Positions 1-13,100 of a DNA stretch of 64,000 bases are shown here, piece after piece. A model generated the notes under the pieces. It was not told the DNA's origin. It saw only the letters and a list, made by a program, of their open reading frames with translations, and did no database searches. This stretch comes from Progne subis subis (taxonomy: Eukaryota; Chordata; Aves; Passeriformes; Hirundinidae). The stretch covers positions 6,249,192 through 6,313,191 of the forward strand of contig JAKJHU010000023.1 in NCBI GenBank assembly GCA_022316685.1, written 5' to 3'. Position 1 is the stretch's first letter; each line of letters starts with the position of its first letter. Both the position numbers and the translations under genes were made by a program.

Positions 1-3000
1 TGATCTTTTCAAAAGTTATACACAGATACTTATTGGTCTTACTGCTACAGGCCTCACGGGATTCTACATTCAAAATACCTCTCGAACACATATTCAAAAT
101 TACCATGAAATACTTATGAAAGCACTCACTATGATTAAATTTACTTTTGTATACAAACTGATATAACCAGAAAAAAAAACTAGGGCAAGTTTTTCAGTTC
201 TGTTTTCTTGGTGTATCACTATATCGTAGTCTCAATGGACCCAGATTCAAGATGTGATAGGTACTTTCAAGATATCATTATCTCAGGATGAAAAATGTAG
301 ATTGCAGCATTACTGAGATATGACTTCTAATAATGATAAATAAGAATCCAAACCAATTCCATACCATACACATTTTGGGAACATTTATAATTTATAAATC
401 TCTTCAAAGACACTGTAACTGCATGACACAAACTTTGAAAAAAGTTGTAGCATCAGTTTAGGATATCCTTTCTTCATGAAAAGTTTAAATGGCACATATT
501 ACTAATAGGAATATAGGAATGATAACCCTAGTGTTATGTATTTTCCTATATTTATGGGTATGTGATCTGAAAAAGCAGTATCTTGAAGCAGTCTTCCATA
601 GGGAAGACAAGATGGGGCAAGGAAATATAAGAAGCATAAATTGCATTCTTTATTTCAAAATCTTATTGATTAAATTTTTTTGATGGGATTAATTCTCTAT
701 TCTGAAGCTTTTATTTTATAAAATGCTAAAGTCTTAACATGACTAGAAATTATCAAAAAAATATAGAGAATATTCTCTTCCTTGGGGGAAAAACAACAAC
801 AACAACAACAACAACCAAACAAACAAACAAAAAACCACCAAGCTGCAATAATCCCAAGAGATGAAGGCTTAAGTCCTTGTTACATAACTTCAGCTACCTA
901 AAAGTGAGGCACCTGGGCTAAACCAGCTCTCTTCCCTGCTTTGCCAAGGAGATGGACATCCCTAAGGCAGTAACCATCTTCAGGGTCCACCTGAGCACAG
1001 CTTGGTGGCCTTCTCTCCTAGAAGCTGTGAAGACAGTCCAAGAAACTACACAGAGCTCAGAAATGGACTTTGCAGGACTACATTTATATAAGAGAAACCT
1101 GACCCAGACATAAAGACTGGTTGATTATTGTACTATTAATTAACTGTAACTACAGTTTTAGCAGCTGCATAAAAGTGAAACTCTTCTGAATATCTCATTG
1201 AGTATAATTAAACTCTACATTATGAATAAAACTTATTAGGAAGTCAATCTGAAATTTCAAGCCTGAAGGAACTCTTGTCCCTGGCCCAAGTGTGGTGAAT
1301 TCTAATAATTCTTCCACCTTTTAGTATACTGAAGAAATGAAAAATAATTAACTGTATACTTACTTTCTGTACTGTGAATGCAACTCACAAATGAATTGAC
1401 AGCAGACATTGAAGGAGTTCTATCTAAATTATTAGATTCAAATTAATATGATCTATAGAAAAAAAATTAAAACTTAGTAGGTTAAGAGGAATCTTAGAGG
1501 AATTCTGATAATTATATAGTTTTTGAATGTAAGGGAAAATTAAATCATACACCAGTCCCGTTCAGTGACTGAAGTGCACTTCATTAGCTCTCCAGCCATT
1601 TATGAGATTGCTTAGCTGCTACAAACAAAATCTAACAATCTAATTTATCAAGTTCCTGTTTGTAGAAATTAAAAGCAATAAAAAATTATTTGGTCCGGTT
1701 TCTTATATCCATCTTCTTGGTGCTGCCAAGGAAGGAGACACGGAGGGATGGTAGCTGACAATGCAGAGGCACCAGCACAGTACAGAGCTTAGCAGGGCAG
1801 CTCGGTGCTGCTCACAGGCTTGGAGACCCTCATCCCCTGAACTTTGCTTTGGGCTCCCCCAAGGGCAGGCAGATCAGCAGGGGAGAGCAGGGGGGGACTG
1901 GTGACAGTGACAGTGCTTTACCTGACTGGATTCATGCTGGCTTTTCACCAAACATAAATAATGCTCTTGACTCATGGCCATTAGGGCACTGTAAAAGCAT
2001 TTGGTATTTCCCCCTGCAGTGCTTGTTCTTTAACTGCAAATAACTGACAGCAGCAATTTTGCTCCCCAGAACAGCTGTAACTTGATAAAGGGTCCCTTGG
2101 ACTGGTATCTCATTGCTACTGCCTGCACATTGCAGAAAGAAAAGTCTTTATTGGATGTTTCATGGCAGTTTGACTTTAGCTGAGCTTTTTCTGGTCCTCT
2201 TATGAAGACTGCTGAAAGTGGCTGTCTAAAACCCTTTGGAACTTTGCAGCTTCTTTGCAGTGGAGCCACAGTTTCAATGCTGTACATGCAAGGGACTAAC
2301 ATAAACACAGAAGAAAAATGGGAGATCCCCTCCTCACCAAACCAAGAGTAACCCTGGACACATCCTCTTTGCAATAGGTTTTCCTCAGCCTTGGAAGACA
2401 ATATAATTCAAAGCTGCCAGCCAGCTTTTCCCAGTCAAAAAGTTACCTGCTGATTCTCAGATTTTTAAAGTGTTTGCTCCAGATCTAAAGCAGCCCTTCA
2501 ATGTGTCCCAACATGTGGCATACTTGCCATGGGCTCCAGTACACAGGATGAAATTATATCCTCTGGCCAGTCATCTTCTGTTTTATAGCTCAGCTCTTCC
2601 ATTCCCTGTGCTCCCACTCAGCTGCATTTCCAGCATGCTGAGTAACTGGGCTGCTTCATGGTAGAAGGGGGTCCCCAAAAAGCAAAACTCTTATCGGCAA
2701 GTGATGAAAATGTTTAGTGTACAGGGATGGCTTCGTTGCAACTGTGATTTGGATACAACTCCTGCTTGCCTCTGCTGACCAACTGCTAGGAAAGTGCTTA
2801 TCAAATTAAAAGAATAACTGTTTTCTGCATATCTGAGATTACTTTCTACTCTACCCACCCTAAGAATGTACATTTCAATGGTGTACTATTGAACTGTTGG
2901 TGAACCACGGCTGCACCTGTTTTGTGCAGAGAGGTGTTACTTGAGAACTCCAGAACAAGTGATTTGTTTCCTTCTGATGTTAGTGCTGACTATTGATTAC

Positions 3001-3284
3001 TGAAGTCAGTGTCATTGTGAGTCTCACAAAATGTATGAGCTCACTTTTACTTCATGAGCAAAGTCTTCCAAACCTTCCAGTCTGAAGCACAGTGAGGCTC
3101 TGGGCTCCCTGCTGCTCCTGGATCACACCCTGGACAGCTGTATCTCAGCAGCAAGTCCCCTTGTTTAGCAGCAGATGTGCCTGGGATCGTCTCTTTCCAT
3201 CAGATTCAACTACATTTTGACCAAATAAAAATTGCTTCTGTCCTCACAGCAGCTTGGCCTGTATCTTGGTGGTGCAGAGGAGCA
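1..3284. other. Unique AT-rich noncoding stretch
   Basis: No exon-like segment or recognisable repeat was found apart from the AAC/AAAC microsatellite near 0.8 kb. Reading frames are short and broken on both strands. The longest open frame, about 120 codons on the minus strand near 2.0-2.4 kb, shows no domain, signal peptide or biased codon use and is read as chance. A somewhat GC-richer patch lies at 1720-1900 without any feature I recognise. Intron or intergenic DNA is the likeliest reading. Confidence 0.65.
791..833. repeat. (AAC)n/(AAAC)n microsatellite
   Basis: About six AAC units are followed by CAAA units and a short A run. This is the first of several tracts in the window that contain almost only A and C on one strand. 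Confidence 0.9.
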
Positions 3285-4070
3285 TCCAATAGGATGAAGT
3301 TTAACAAGTCCAAGTGCCGAGTCCTGCACTTTGGCAGCAATAACCCCTGCAGTGTTATAGGCTGGGGAAGGTGTGTCTGGACAGTGCCCAGGAGGAAAGG
3401 GACCTGGGGGTGCTGGTGACAGCAGCTGAACATGAGCCAGCAGTGTGCCCAGGTGGCCAAGAGGGCCAGTGGCATCCTAACCTGGATCAGGAATGGTGTG
3501 GCAGCAGGAGTAGGGAGGTCATTCTTCCCCTGTACTCTGTACTGGTCAGGCCACACCTTGAGTGCTGTGTCCAGCTCTGTCCCCTCAGTTTAGGAAGGAC
3601 GTTGAGATGCTTGAGCATGTCCAGAGGAGGACAACGAGGCTGGTGAGGGGCTTGGAGCACAAACCCTGTGAGGAACAACTGAGGGAGCTGGGGTTGTTCA
3701 GCCTGGAGAAAAGGAGACTCAGAGGTGACCTTATCACACTCTACAACTTCCTGAAGACACCTGTAGACAGCTGGGGGTTGGTCTCTTTCTCCAGGAAGCA
3801 ACTGACAGAATGAGAGACACAGGCTGCACCAAGGGAAATATAGGTTGGATATTAGGAAAAAGTTTTTTACAAAAGGGGTAATAAAGTATTGGAATGGTCT
3901 ACCTGGGAGGTGATGGATTCACCATCTCTGGATGTTTTTAAGAAAAGACTGGATGCGGCACTCGATGCCATGGTTTAGTTGAGGTATTAGAGCTGGGTTA
4001 GACTTGATAATGTTGGAATCTCTTCCAACCTAATAATTCTGTGATTCTGTGATTCTGAATTCTGTGATCC
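3285..4070 (+). mobile_element. CR1 LINE, 5'-truncated 3' end (copy 1)
   Basis: This is the 3' part of a chicken-repeat-1 non-LTR retrotransposon. It holds the end of ORF2 (reverse transcriptase C-terminal region) and the 3' untranslated region. The conserved stretch MKFNKSKCRVLHFG is readable near 3294-3335, and [18 protein letters not shown] near 3680-3733. These lie in different frames, so the ORF is frameshifted and dead. The 3' UTR motifs (GGTTGGATATTAGGAAAAA, then TTGGAATCTCTTCCAACCT) lead into ATTCTGTG octamers at 4036-4070, the usual avian CR1 terminus. 5' truncation is normal for CR1. The left edge is approximate. Confidence 0.93.
4036..4070 (+). repeat. CR1 3'-terminal octamer array
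   Basis: Repeated ATTCTGTG units, the last ones degenerate, close copy 1 of CR1. CR1 elements end in such an octamer repeat instead of poly(A), and the repeat is thought to take part in priming reverse transcription. Its presence fixes the orientation and the 3' end of this copy. Confidence 0.9.
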
Positions 4071-7000
4071 TCTGGGGAATACTCTAATCCTGGGGAAGGT
4101 TTGAGAGCGAGGTTCTTTTTTTCTCAGTTACTGCTCTAACTTTCATGCTGGTGTGTAAAGTGTAGGATGAATTTTGGAATGGAAATGGCCCCGGTTGCTA
4201 CATTTGTACTGGGCTTGATGCTATCACATGCTACCCCTCAAGGAAGGCAGATAGAACTCACACACTGCTCTGCTTCAGCTCATGGTGGCCAAAGTTTCAG
4301 CAGTTTTATAGATATGATCAGAGAATTGGAAGAGATGGGGCTAGAAGTTTCTCCAGGCTACATTTCCTGCACTGTTCAGGATAACTTTTGGCTTTGTAAC
4401 TGGGGAGGAAAGAATTCCTGCATGTTGTCAGTATGATGCATATACATCCTTTACAGGACGTGACATGAAAATATCAGGCCAGAAATATTTTGAAAGTTGT
4501 CAATCAAATGCACACCATCCTCAGTGCTATCAAAGCATCCAAGAAATACTTTATCTTGAATGCTTCATAGCACGAAGAGCTGCAGGAGGCAAAAAATTGA
4601 AGTTTTTTGAAGTTATCCATGGGTTAATTTATCATAAGACAGATTTACCTTTTCTTAGGGTACCCAGCCTGAACAGTGTGCGAGACACCATTTAAATAGA
4701 TCTCTGTTAGTTTTCAAAAAATTTAAACTGCTGTTCCTGAGATAAAAGGTCTTATTTATAAACACAACTTCCCACATTAAAAATGGAAATGCCAGGCCAA
4801 TATGTCATATTAAATTAAGCAGCAGTAATGCTCAGACATGGCAAATCCATCTAATTTGAAGCGAATGAAGAATTATTTTAATTCCAAGCTCATTTAGATT
4901 GTATCTAAACCAGAAATGTTTATTTTTTAAAGGGTATGAAGCACATTATACTACTGCCGAACTCATTACTTGGAGGAAGGGCTAAAACTTTTAGTCCTTA
5001 GGCAAAAGCCTACTTCTTTCTGGCATTTTAGCAGTTTTCTGGGTTCAAATTCAAGGCAGTGATCACATTTACATTTTTGTTGACAGCAGATAGTCAGAGA
5101 AGTTATCCCACATCATTATTGAGTGTTTTTATTATTTTTCATATGCAGGAGACTTCCCTGGTTTAAAAATCATCTGATGATGCTCAGACTGGGATGGACC
5201 TGTTTTATTATTATTTGAGTAGTAGTAGTAACTGTGGTAGTATTGTGAAAATGGAAAGCAACTTGGTTTTCCCCACGTTAAATTAGAGCACAAACACTTG
5301 CATGCCGTCTCTGTGTTGGCAGGGCACGTAGAAGGAATGCTGGTACCACAGCATCTGTCAGAGCTGAAGGAAATTCAGCACAGAGGCACATTCTCTTTGA
5401 CTTTATTCCCCCCAGACAAACCTTTGTTCTAGTACTTCCAATGTTTTATAAATGTCTCCTTCTCTGTCCCTGGGAAACATCTGTGTGAGGCACATCTGCC
5501 TCCTGATCTCTGGCAAAGACTTCGACAAGGGGAATCATCTTGGCATCCAGCAAGTGCCACCTCATTTGTCACCATGGTGCCATGTGCTGCCCCCGCAGTT
5601 CTGTCTCACTTTCTCTGACCCTCGGCTTTGTTTAACTTCATAAAAAAAGGGATTTGTCTTCACAGCTCCTGCAATTCTCTTCATTTTTGAGGTTTATTTT
5701 TGAGATTGGGCTATCTGTTCTATGTAGAAGGAAGGGCTTAAGGAGAAAGGCAGCAATGTATGACTTTATAAAATACTTTCTTTAGTTTTTTCAGTTTGTT
5801 TGACTGGTGATTCCTGCTCTTTCAGTCTCTCATGATTTATCCTAATTAAATGCTTAAGAGACTTCCATACAGACCTCCTTCCTTTCTAAACATTGCATCT
5901 CTCTGCGCTAAATGAAGGCAGAAAAGAAAAGCTTCCCAAGGTACAGTGTGAGGAAAGTGTGCAAGTGCAAACCCAGACAGGGGAAAGGATTAATTCAAGC
6001 CTGAAAGGTCTCTGTAAGCTGGGAAGGTGTGCTGGGAAGGTGGTTAACACAGATAAGAGTAGGAGACCCAGGGAGACAAAGCCTGAACTTAGGGGTTTTC
6101 AGAGGATTTGTGAAAAAGCTGCCAGACAAAACAGTAAATAGGGATTCAACTGAACAATGCAGTATCTGTTAGAGAGGTGTTATAGGGCTGCTGAGATCAG
6201 GGAAGCTGCAGAGGAGTTGAGGAGGAATGGAGGCAGTCACAGCAGTGCCTGCAAAGAGTGGGAGGTGCTGAGACCACGAGAAGAGTTGGGCTGTGAGTCC
6301 AGGCCCCGATCTACCAGCAAGCAGTGGAACAAGGATTAATTACATCAAAACTTGAAAACTCCTGTTGTTTTCTACCCCTTCAAACTGAGTCCACTGCTAA
6401 CACTTGAATCCACTGATGGGCATGATTTTCTTAAAGACAGTAATGAAAAACTGATTTTAAAAATCCAAATTCTGTCTCACAAACATTTCCAAAAAATAGA
6501 AAATTTTAAAAAGGTAGCATGATGAGCTAAAAATCTTGCTGTTTATACTCAGATTGAAGAAGGACTGGAAGCTTCGATCTCATGCTAATTTTTGCATTTT
6601 CCTTAGAAGCCCTTAGGGTCTCAAACAGAAGCTGTAAGAGAAAATGAAAAATGCATCTGAATATATCTGTTATAAAAACAATAGGAATGCAGAAAAAAAA
6701 GGTACCTCTGGCTAAGAGAATCTGAAAAAATTGAGGAGGAAGGCTACAGGGAGCTCTTTGAAATGCTTGGTAGTGATGTTCTCTGGAGTCCTGGGAGAGG
6801 GAGCACTGTGTTTCTCTGGAAGGAAACAAAGAGAATTGCAAATATCATGAACAGACTTAAATATACTGTCCAGAGAGTTGTACATCCATTTTAAGGTTTT
6901 TAACTGTCCACAAAACATAATTTTAAAAAGAGGGTGAGATGAAGAAAATGAAAATCCATAACTGCACAACACATAGTTTCAACTTTAAGTCTATTCCATT

Positions 7001-10000
7001 ATTTCTCTTAATTATGATTATAATATTATTATTTCCATTATTTCTCCCAATCTCCACAAAATATGTCCCTATATATTTTGCCTATGTTTTATCTCCTAAC
7101 ATTAAAAAAGAAGGTCTAGTAAGTTGCAAAGGGGTTTTGTTCCAGTTTAGAATACGATCCAGGACTCAGCATCTTCAGGTTCTCCCCAGTATGGATCTTC
7201 CCCCTGCTACAGCAAAATTTTTTGGGTGAGATCTACAATCATGATTGTCACACCAAGCGTGACTTAGAGCTAACACATCTTGCTCCAACAGCATGACCCA
7301 AGAAATCCCTACTCACCCTTCTAAGACACCTGGTGGTACTCTCCTAGTTTTTCATATCAAGCTAATTTACCTGGAGCTTTGCTATTGCATGCATTGACAT
7401 GTGTCACCATCTTGGGTGCACTTGACTAAAAGCCCACCTACATATTTGACAGGTGCCCCCAGCACAGGCTTCCTGAAGAGCCTGGCTTACTTGGCATACT
7501 CACATGATGTCTCAGCAGCTCTGGCAGCCTTCCATCCACTTGGAGGAAGAGTGGGGCTCAGAGGCAGTGGATACTTTTATTTTGCTGCAAATGCACCGTC
7601 TTGTAAACCAGGTGATAGAAATTATTTATCCTGGCCCTGAAAAGAATTGAAACCAACATTTGGAGTATCTAATTTGTGCTACTGGTATAGATAAGCTTCT
7701 GTGGTGGAAAAGAAGCCCCACTCCTTCCTCCTCAGGTAAAAATACTTCAGGATGGAAGCTATGCTGTAGACAACCAGGAAAACAGAGGGGTCTGCTCTTA
7801 TGTGCTTAGAACAATGAAAGCATGAAGGAGGCAATTTCTGGCCTTCAGTCCCACCTGGCAGAGGCACCTGGGCCTGGGAGACAGGAACATGTTTCCTGTT
7901 GTGGTGGTGGTCCCGAGCCTATCTGCACATACCGGTATGAGACAGTTCTCAGGACAATGCCCACATTGGAAGGTCACTCTCACAATTTCCAGCAGCAACC
8001 ATCTCTTAGTTTTCCCTTTGGGCTGGTTTAAGCATTTCCTTGCTTGGTAAGATGGGTATTGTGGATGCCACTAAGCAGGAAGCAAACCCATTCCCAGCTG
8101 GGCTGGCACAGCATCACTGACTCCTGGTCTGGAGTACTGGAAGCTGAGGGTTTGCAGCACTTAGTATCACAGTGCTGGAGCCTCTCTTGCAACTGCTTCA
8201 AATCTGAATTCAGCAGCCTTTAAGTCTTCATGAGTACATAGTAAACATAAACTTACACTCTTTTATTGCCTCAAGTTCTTCAAAAATATTGTCATGAAAC
8301 GCAGTATGGTGGAGTTGCATTTGCCTAGTGGTTTAACAACAATAAAAAAGATAATCAGGATATCTGTTATATATCTGCACTGCTATAATTTGCTTAGTAG
8401 TACATCCCATTATTGTTTGCTCAGCTTCTATATGAGTTTAATTTCAAATTGACATTTGGTCTTTTGTCTTTTTGTGGCAAAGGAACCAGGATAGTATTTA
8501 ATTACAAATTTTCTGTTTAATCTATCATTTTAAAAATAGACCAGAGTTGAGTTCTGCAGTACTTTTAAAATAAAATAATGGATTCACAAAATCATGTTAG
8601 TTTGAAGAAAACATTCATATTGTCATGTTAGTGTTTGCTCAGTGACATAATTAGGTTCCCAAAAACTTCTATAATTTATTATCTCTGGCAAGAGAGAAGA
8701 AAGATCCCCTCCAATTACATGTCTGATAGAGTAATGTTGTTAACATTTCTGTTTCTCTCTCCAGGGGCTTAGGGTCTTTTTTTGTAGGGGATAGGGAGGA
8801 ATAAAATATTCATAAAGTGGGTGAGGAAATTATTTTACATTTGCAATAATGTGTCCTTAGATTTGTCACTTCCTTAAATAAATTTCTTACAAAAAACCCA
8901 AAAAGTTTCCTTAGATGCAGATGGCATTTTTCACATTTACTGTTTCTAGGGTCCCATCTTAATGCTTTCTGGAAGCCTATTGCTCTGTTAGTAATAGATT
9001 TTCTCACCCTTCCAAGGTATCTGACAGATAGTTCGATAGCCACTGATAAGCTAACATACATATATGGTGTTTGCATGTGATTGAATTACCATTATCTGCA
9101 TTTAAACTCTTTTTTGGCACCCTAAAAGTACACAAGAAGAAAACAATCAACAGTTACCGAACCTGAGATATGAAAAGGTTACAATGGATTCTCAGTCCAA
9201 GCATCTTCCTGAGCTGGCAGCTAATTTTGCTTGTCTAGGTTGATAAATATGGAAATTCACCTGCCTGATTTCAGGCGACTCAAAAGGTGCCTGTGTCTTC
9301 CATGCTCTACAGTCTCAGCCAAGTTTCTCACTTGGTGGTAGCTACTCAGATGACTTGGGGGCATGAGAAAACATATTGTCAATGGCAAAAATCTGTTGCT
9401 GAAAATCTTAAAGATTCTCAGAAAAATATTCCTTTGGCAATTTCCCTCAGCAACCCAAGACTCTTAAAACCACAGGTTTCATGTTTTCTACAGTCCTGGT
9501 GATCCCCACCCAGGGCTTCTCTTACCTATTCCTGTCTGCTTCTAACGCAGACCACTTCTGGAAAATATTGCTTCTGACCACGAAAAAATCTCTTTCTAGA
9601 AAATTCTTAGGTCTTGCTGGCTTGCTAAAAGTACTGAGACTTCCAGACCAACAAACAAAATGCTTTTTTAAAACACTGATGTGAGAGAGGGCGTAATTCG
9701 GAACATCAGAGCCTGCCCTGTCAGAGCCACCCTTCTTGTTCTTTACCAGAGGTCTTTGTCTCCCTTCAGCTTTCCCACTGTACGTGTCCAGTGATCCACA
9801 GTTTTAAATACACTTCTGAGGAAGCTTTAAGAGCCTTGTAATTTTATTACTGACTATTGTTGGTGAACTGCACCGGTTATTCACAGTGTAAATGCATCAG
9901 AGAGGCTTTAAGAACACTTGTATGTTTTGTGCTTCAGTTTTTTTATTTAAATTTGACTTGCCTTTTGTGCCTTTTTCCCCATCACTTTCTCCTCTGTCAC

Positions 10001-10179
10001 TTGCCAGTGTGTAAAGCTGCTTCGATCACTCTGTAGTGTATTTATCTGTTGCAGTGATAAAAGAATACGCTCTCATCCTTTCAAACTGTCATCTGCTTAG
10101 AAGAAATGTCAACAGTGCCAAAATCCATGATGCTCATCGCAGTCACTCTTCAGGGGTACAATTAAATGGCTAGATTAAC

Positions 10180-10191
10180 ACCCACGTGGGT
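10180..10191. promoter_or_regulatory. 12-bp palindromic E-box ACCCACGTGGGT
   Basis: A perfect 12-bp palindrome is centred on CACGTG, the core bound by bHLH-leucine zipper factors such as the MYC/MAX, USF and BHLHE40 types. It sits in an AT-rich, non-repetitive region (about 9.8-10.3 kb). The sequence match is certain. Any regulatory role is inference. Confidence 0.35.
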
Positions 10192-13100
10192 CAATTTTTT
10201 CATGCATTACAGCTAAATGAAGTTGAATGTTGCAAATGGAAAATGCCTCTCACCAAGCACTTAACATAATCTCTTTCTGTTACCTTAGACACCTGGAGAG
10301 AGCACGCATCTTGCATTATCTCACTGAAATACATGATGAAGGTCCAGGGAAATGTCAGCCACAAGAGCCACTGTATGGGTTTTCCTACTAGTGCACAGAG
10401 AGAATTCTCAGCACAGCTGTTCTGGGGAGACCTGTGGAAGGATGGAGGTGGATTTCAGAAGTCCAGAGAGAAACACCTCAAGGTACTGTTCTGAATCCAG
10501 AACAGGCCTCCTAAGCCCTAATGCTCTTTCAGTGAGTGATTCATATAAAACCCCAGAGGAGGTTGCTCCTTGACAAAATCCATGGTTCCATGTGTCACCT
10601 CTGGCAGAAGAACAGCTGTCTCCATAGGCTTCATTTGGAAATGGCAGGAAATCATTTTGTGGGGATGGCAGGTTGTTCCAGCTGCTGCAGATTAGACAAG
10701 TCACCTTCAGCACACTTGGTATGCCAACCTGAACGGGCAGTAAAAAGAAAGTGGATGATGAAGCACAGCTAATTTGCAGAGCACTTAACCGGTATGCAAT
10801 TATCATTCATAGTGCCTCTAGCAGATCAGCTCTGCCACTCTCTGCTCTCACAAAACAGCAGACCCATGCTGGGAATCAACATAGGACTACATCTTCCTGC
10901 AACTGGATTAAAAATATAGGATGCTGTGTAATTTCCCACAAACATATTTAATTGGTGCTGCCAGCAAAGGCAGTACTCCTCATTTCCTGAAGAAGTTAGG
11001 GAAGCACAAAACAAACAAAAAAGAGCATTTCCTTTCTCAGCAAAGGTGATTTGTGAAAATATTAAGTGTGAATGGGTAGCACTGGTTTTTCTTCTTGTCG
11101 TTTTTGTTCACAGCAGGAACCAAATGTCATTAACTACAGATAGAATATACTTCTTATTGCACAGCCAAGATTATTAATAGATCAGAAACTGCAAGGGTTC
11201 AGAAAGTTGTAATGATTTGACTTTTTATAAATCTGTTCACTGAAGTGGCTGCTTTAAGGAAGAACAAGTGGACTACCTGAACCATAAATCAGTGTGGTTT
11301 ATTTAGTGTTTGAATTAAAACAAATAGTATAGTAATTAGGTAGTAGTTATTTTTCTGTGTTACAGGGTGGTTGAAGACTGTGCCCTCTGGCCTTTCTGTT
11401 GCGCTTCTGGTTTCTCAAATTTTCTGGTTTTCAGCTTAAGTGTTTTCTCTGTATACTAAAAATATGTAAGTGCAAGACATTTGTCTGAGCTCAAAGTCTC
11501 CAATATGGGGATTTTCTGAATTATGAACAGACCTGGAAATGAGCTTCAGGACTGAATTATGTGTTTACCAGCAGAAGAAGTTTATGAGAATTATCCATTC
11601 CCTTTTTATTGCCTACCTACAGGCCTTTCTTCTTTCCTGCCCATCAACAGCCATTCTGGGAGAGCCAAGTAAATTACAGGTGCAGTTTGGGTTCTGCTGC
11701 AGTAGAGAACACCACCCTCATAAATGCTAAGAAACGCCAGGAGCTGTATTAACTAAATCCTTAGCAGAGGCTAGGTCTCAAACTGAGCACCTCCTGCAAT
11801 GCAGGTGATACCCATTTCCATGTTTCCCTGAAGAGAGGGAATGTATTTCCAGAGTCTGCTGCCACATGGATCTTGAGGGAACTGCAGCTCTGAGGACTGT
11901 GTTCTGAGGTTTCATCCACCTGCAACAAGTCTCACCATCTCCATTAAAATGGGAAATCTGCAGGGGAAATATCACAAAGGTCTTGGCCAAGTCTTTATGA
12001 GACAGGTGCATCCTGCCCCACAGCTGAGATCTCCTCATCCCATATGTGGAGGCAATGGGTAGTGCAGAGCCATCTGTGTCTGGAGGGCTGGCCAGGTGTA
12101 GATAGGTCTGACAAACATCACAGATTTAACCAACATCCCTCAGCTCTTCAATTCAAACAGGCTCCTCGTGCTTGGGGGTTGGCCTCTATTTTACATTTTT
12201 CCTATCTAGAATTTTGTTGCTCCAATCATTTCTTACAATGGCCTCGGACCTGACACAAGGAAAATTGTTTTCTGAACGGTGATAAAGTGATGCTCCTGAG
12301 GGAAACAGTGGTGATATTGCTCCTCCCTCTGTCAAAACAGTTTCTGGGCATAAGGTATATACTTTACACCAAAAATAAAAACTGTTGCAGGTGGAATCCC
12401 CAGAAATATCATTTATACCAGGGAGGATAGCCTGCAGCTGTTCAGGGTCCTTGTATGAATCCTGTATGAATTTATTTGGTTTTGTTCCTCATTGTAGTGA
12501 ATGAGACACAAATATTTAAGCCTTGCAAGATGGAGGGCCTGGGTATCATCATCAAACAGGCATGGGAAGAAGTGGTACCTGTGCCAGGAAATCACACTTG
12601 GGCTGAGCCTGGAAATCCCACCTCAACTATTGAACACACAGAAGAATTTGGCAGCAGATTCTCAGGGTTTCACCAGAGGACTTTTGCTGCTTGAGCTACG
12701 TGTAACTACATTTGGCTCTGTGATAATAAAACTTCTATTCTCTCATGTATGCTTGAATGTTCATGTATTTATTTTCTTTCATAAGCTCCTTTGGCTGGCA
12801 CATGACAAAGGAAAAGAGGGAGGATTATTCATTCCCAGAGCCCAGAAGGGGAACTGAAGTCACTGAATGGGTGCTTTTGTGAGAGGGTGCACTGAGCTCA
12901 AGGTCAGCTAATAAATGTCAATCCCTTATCAGAGAATGGGATCCCTGTCTTCAATGTCATAAATGTAAAAGGTTTTTATCCCCCTGTTTTTAAAGCCCTG
13001 CTATGCACCATTTGGTTTTATTTCTGTCATGCAGCTTATGAATTTTGGAGACTTTGAACAGAAGAAAATTGTCTCTTCTGCTGGTTTTGTATCAGTGCTG

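Noticed and set aside
3177..3813. Several overlapping open frames on both strands
   Set aside because: Fragments of a frameshifted CR1 reverse transcriptase and its antisense strand, annotated as a mobile element instead.
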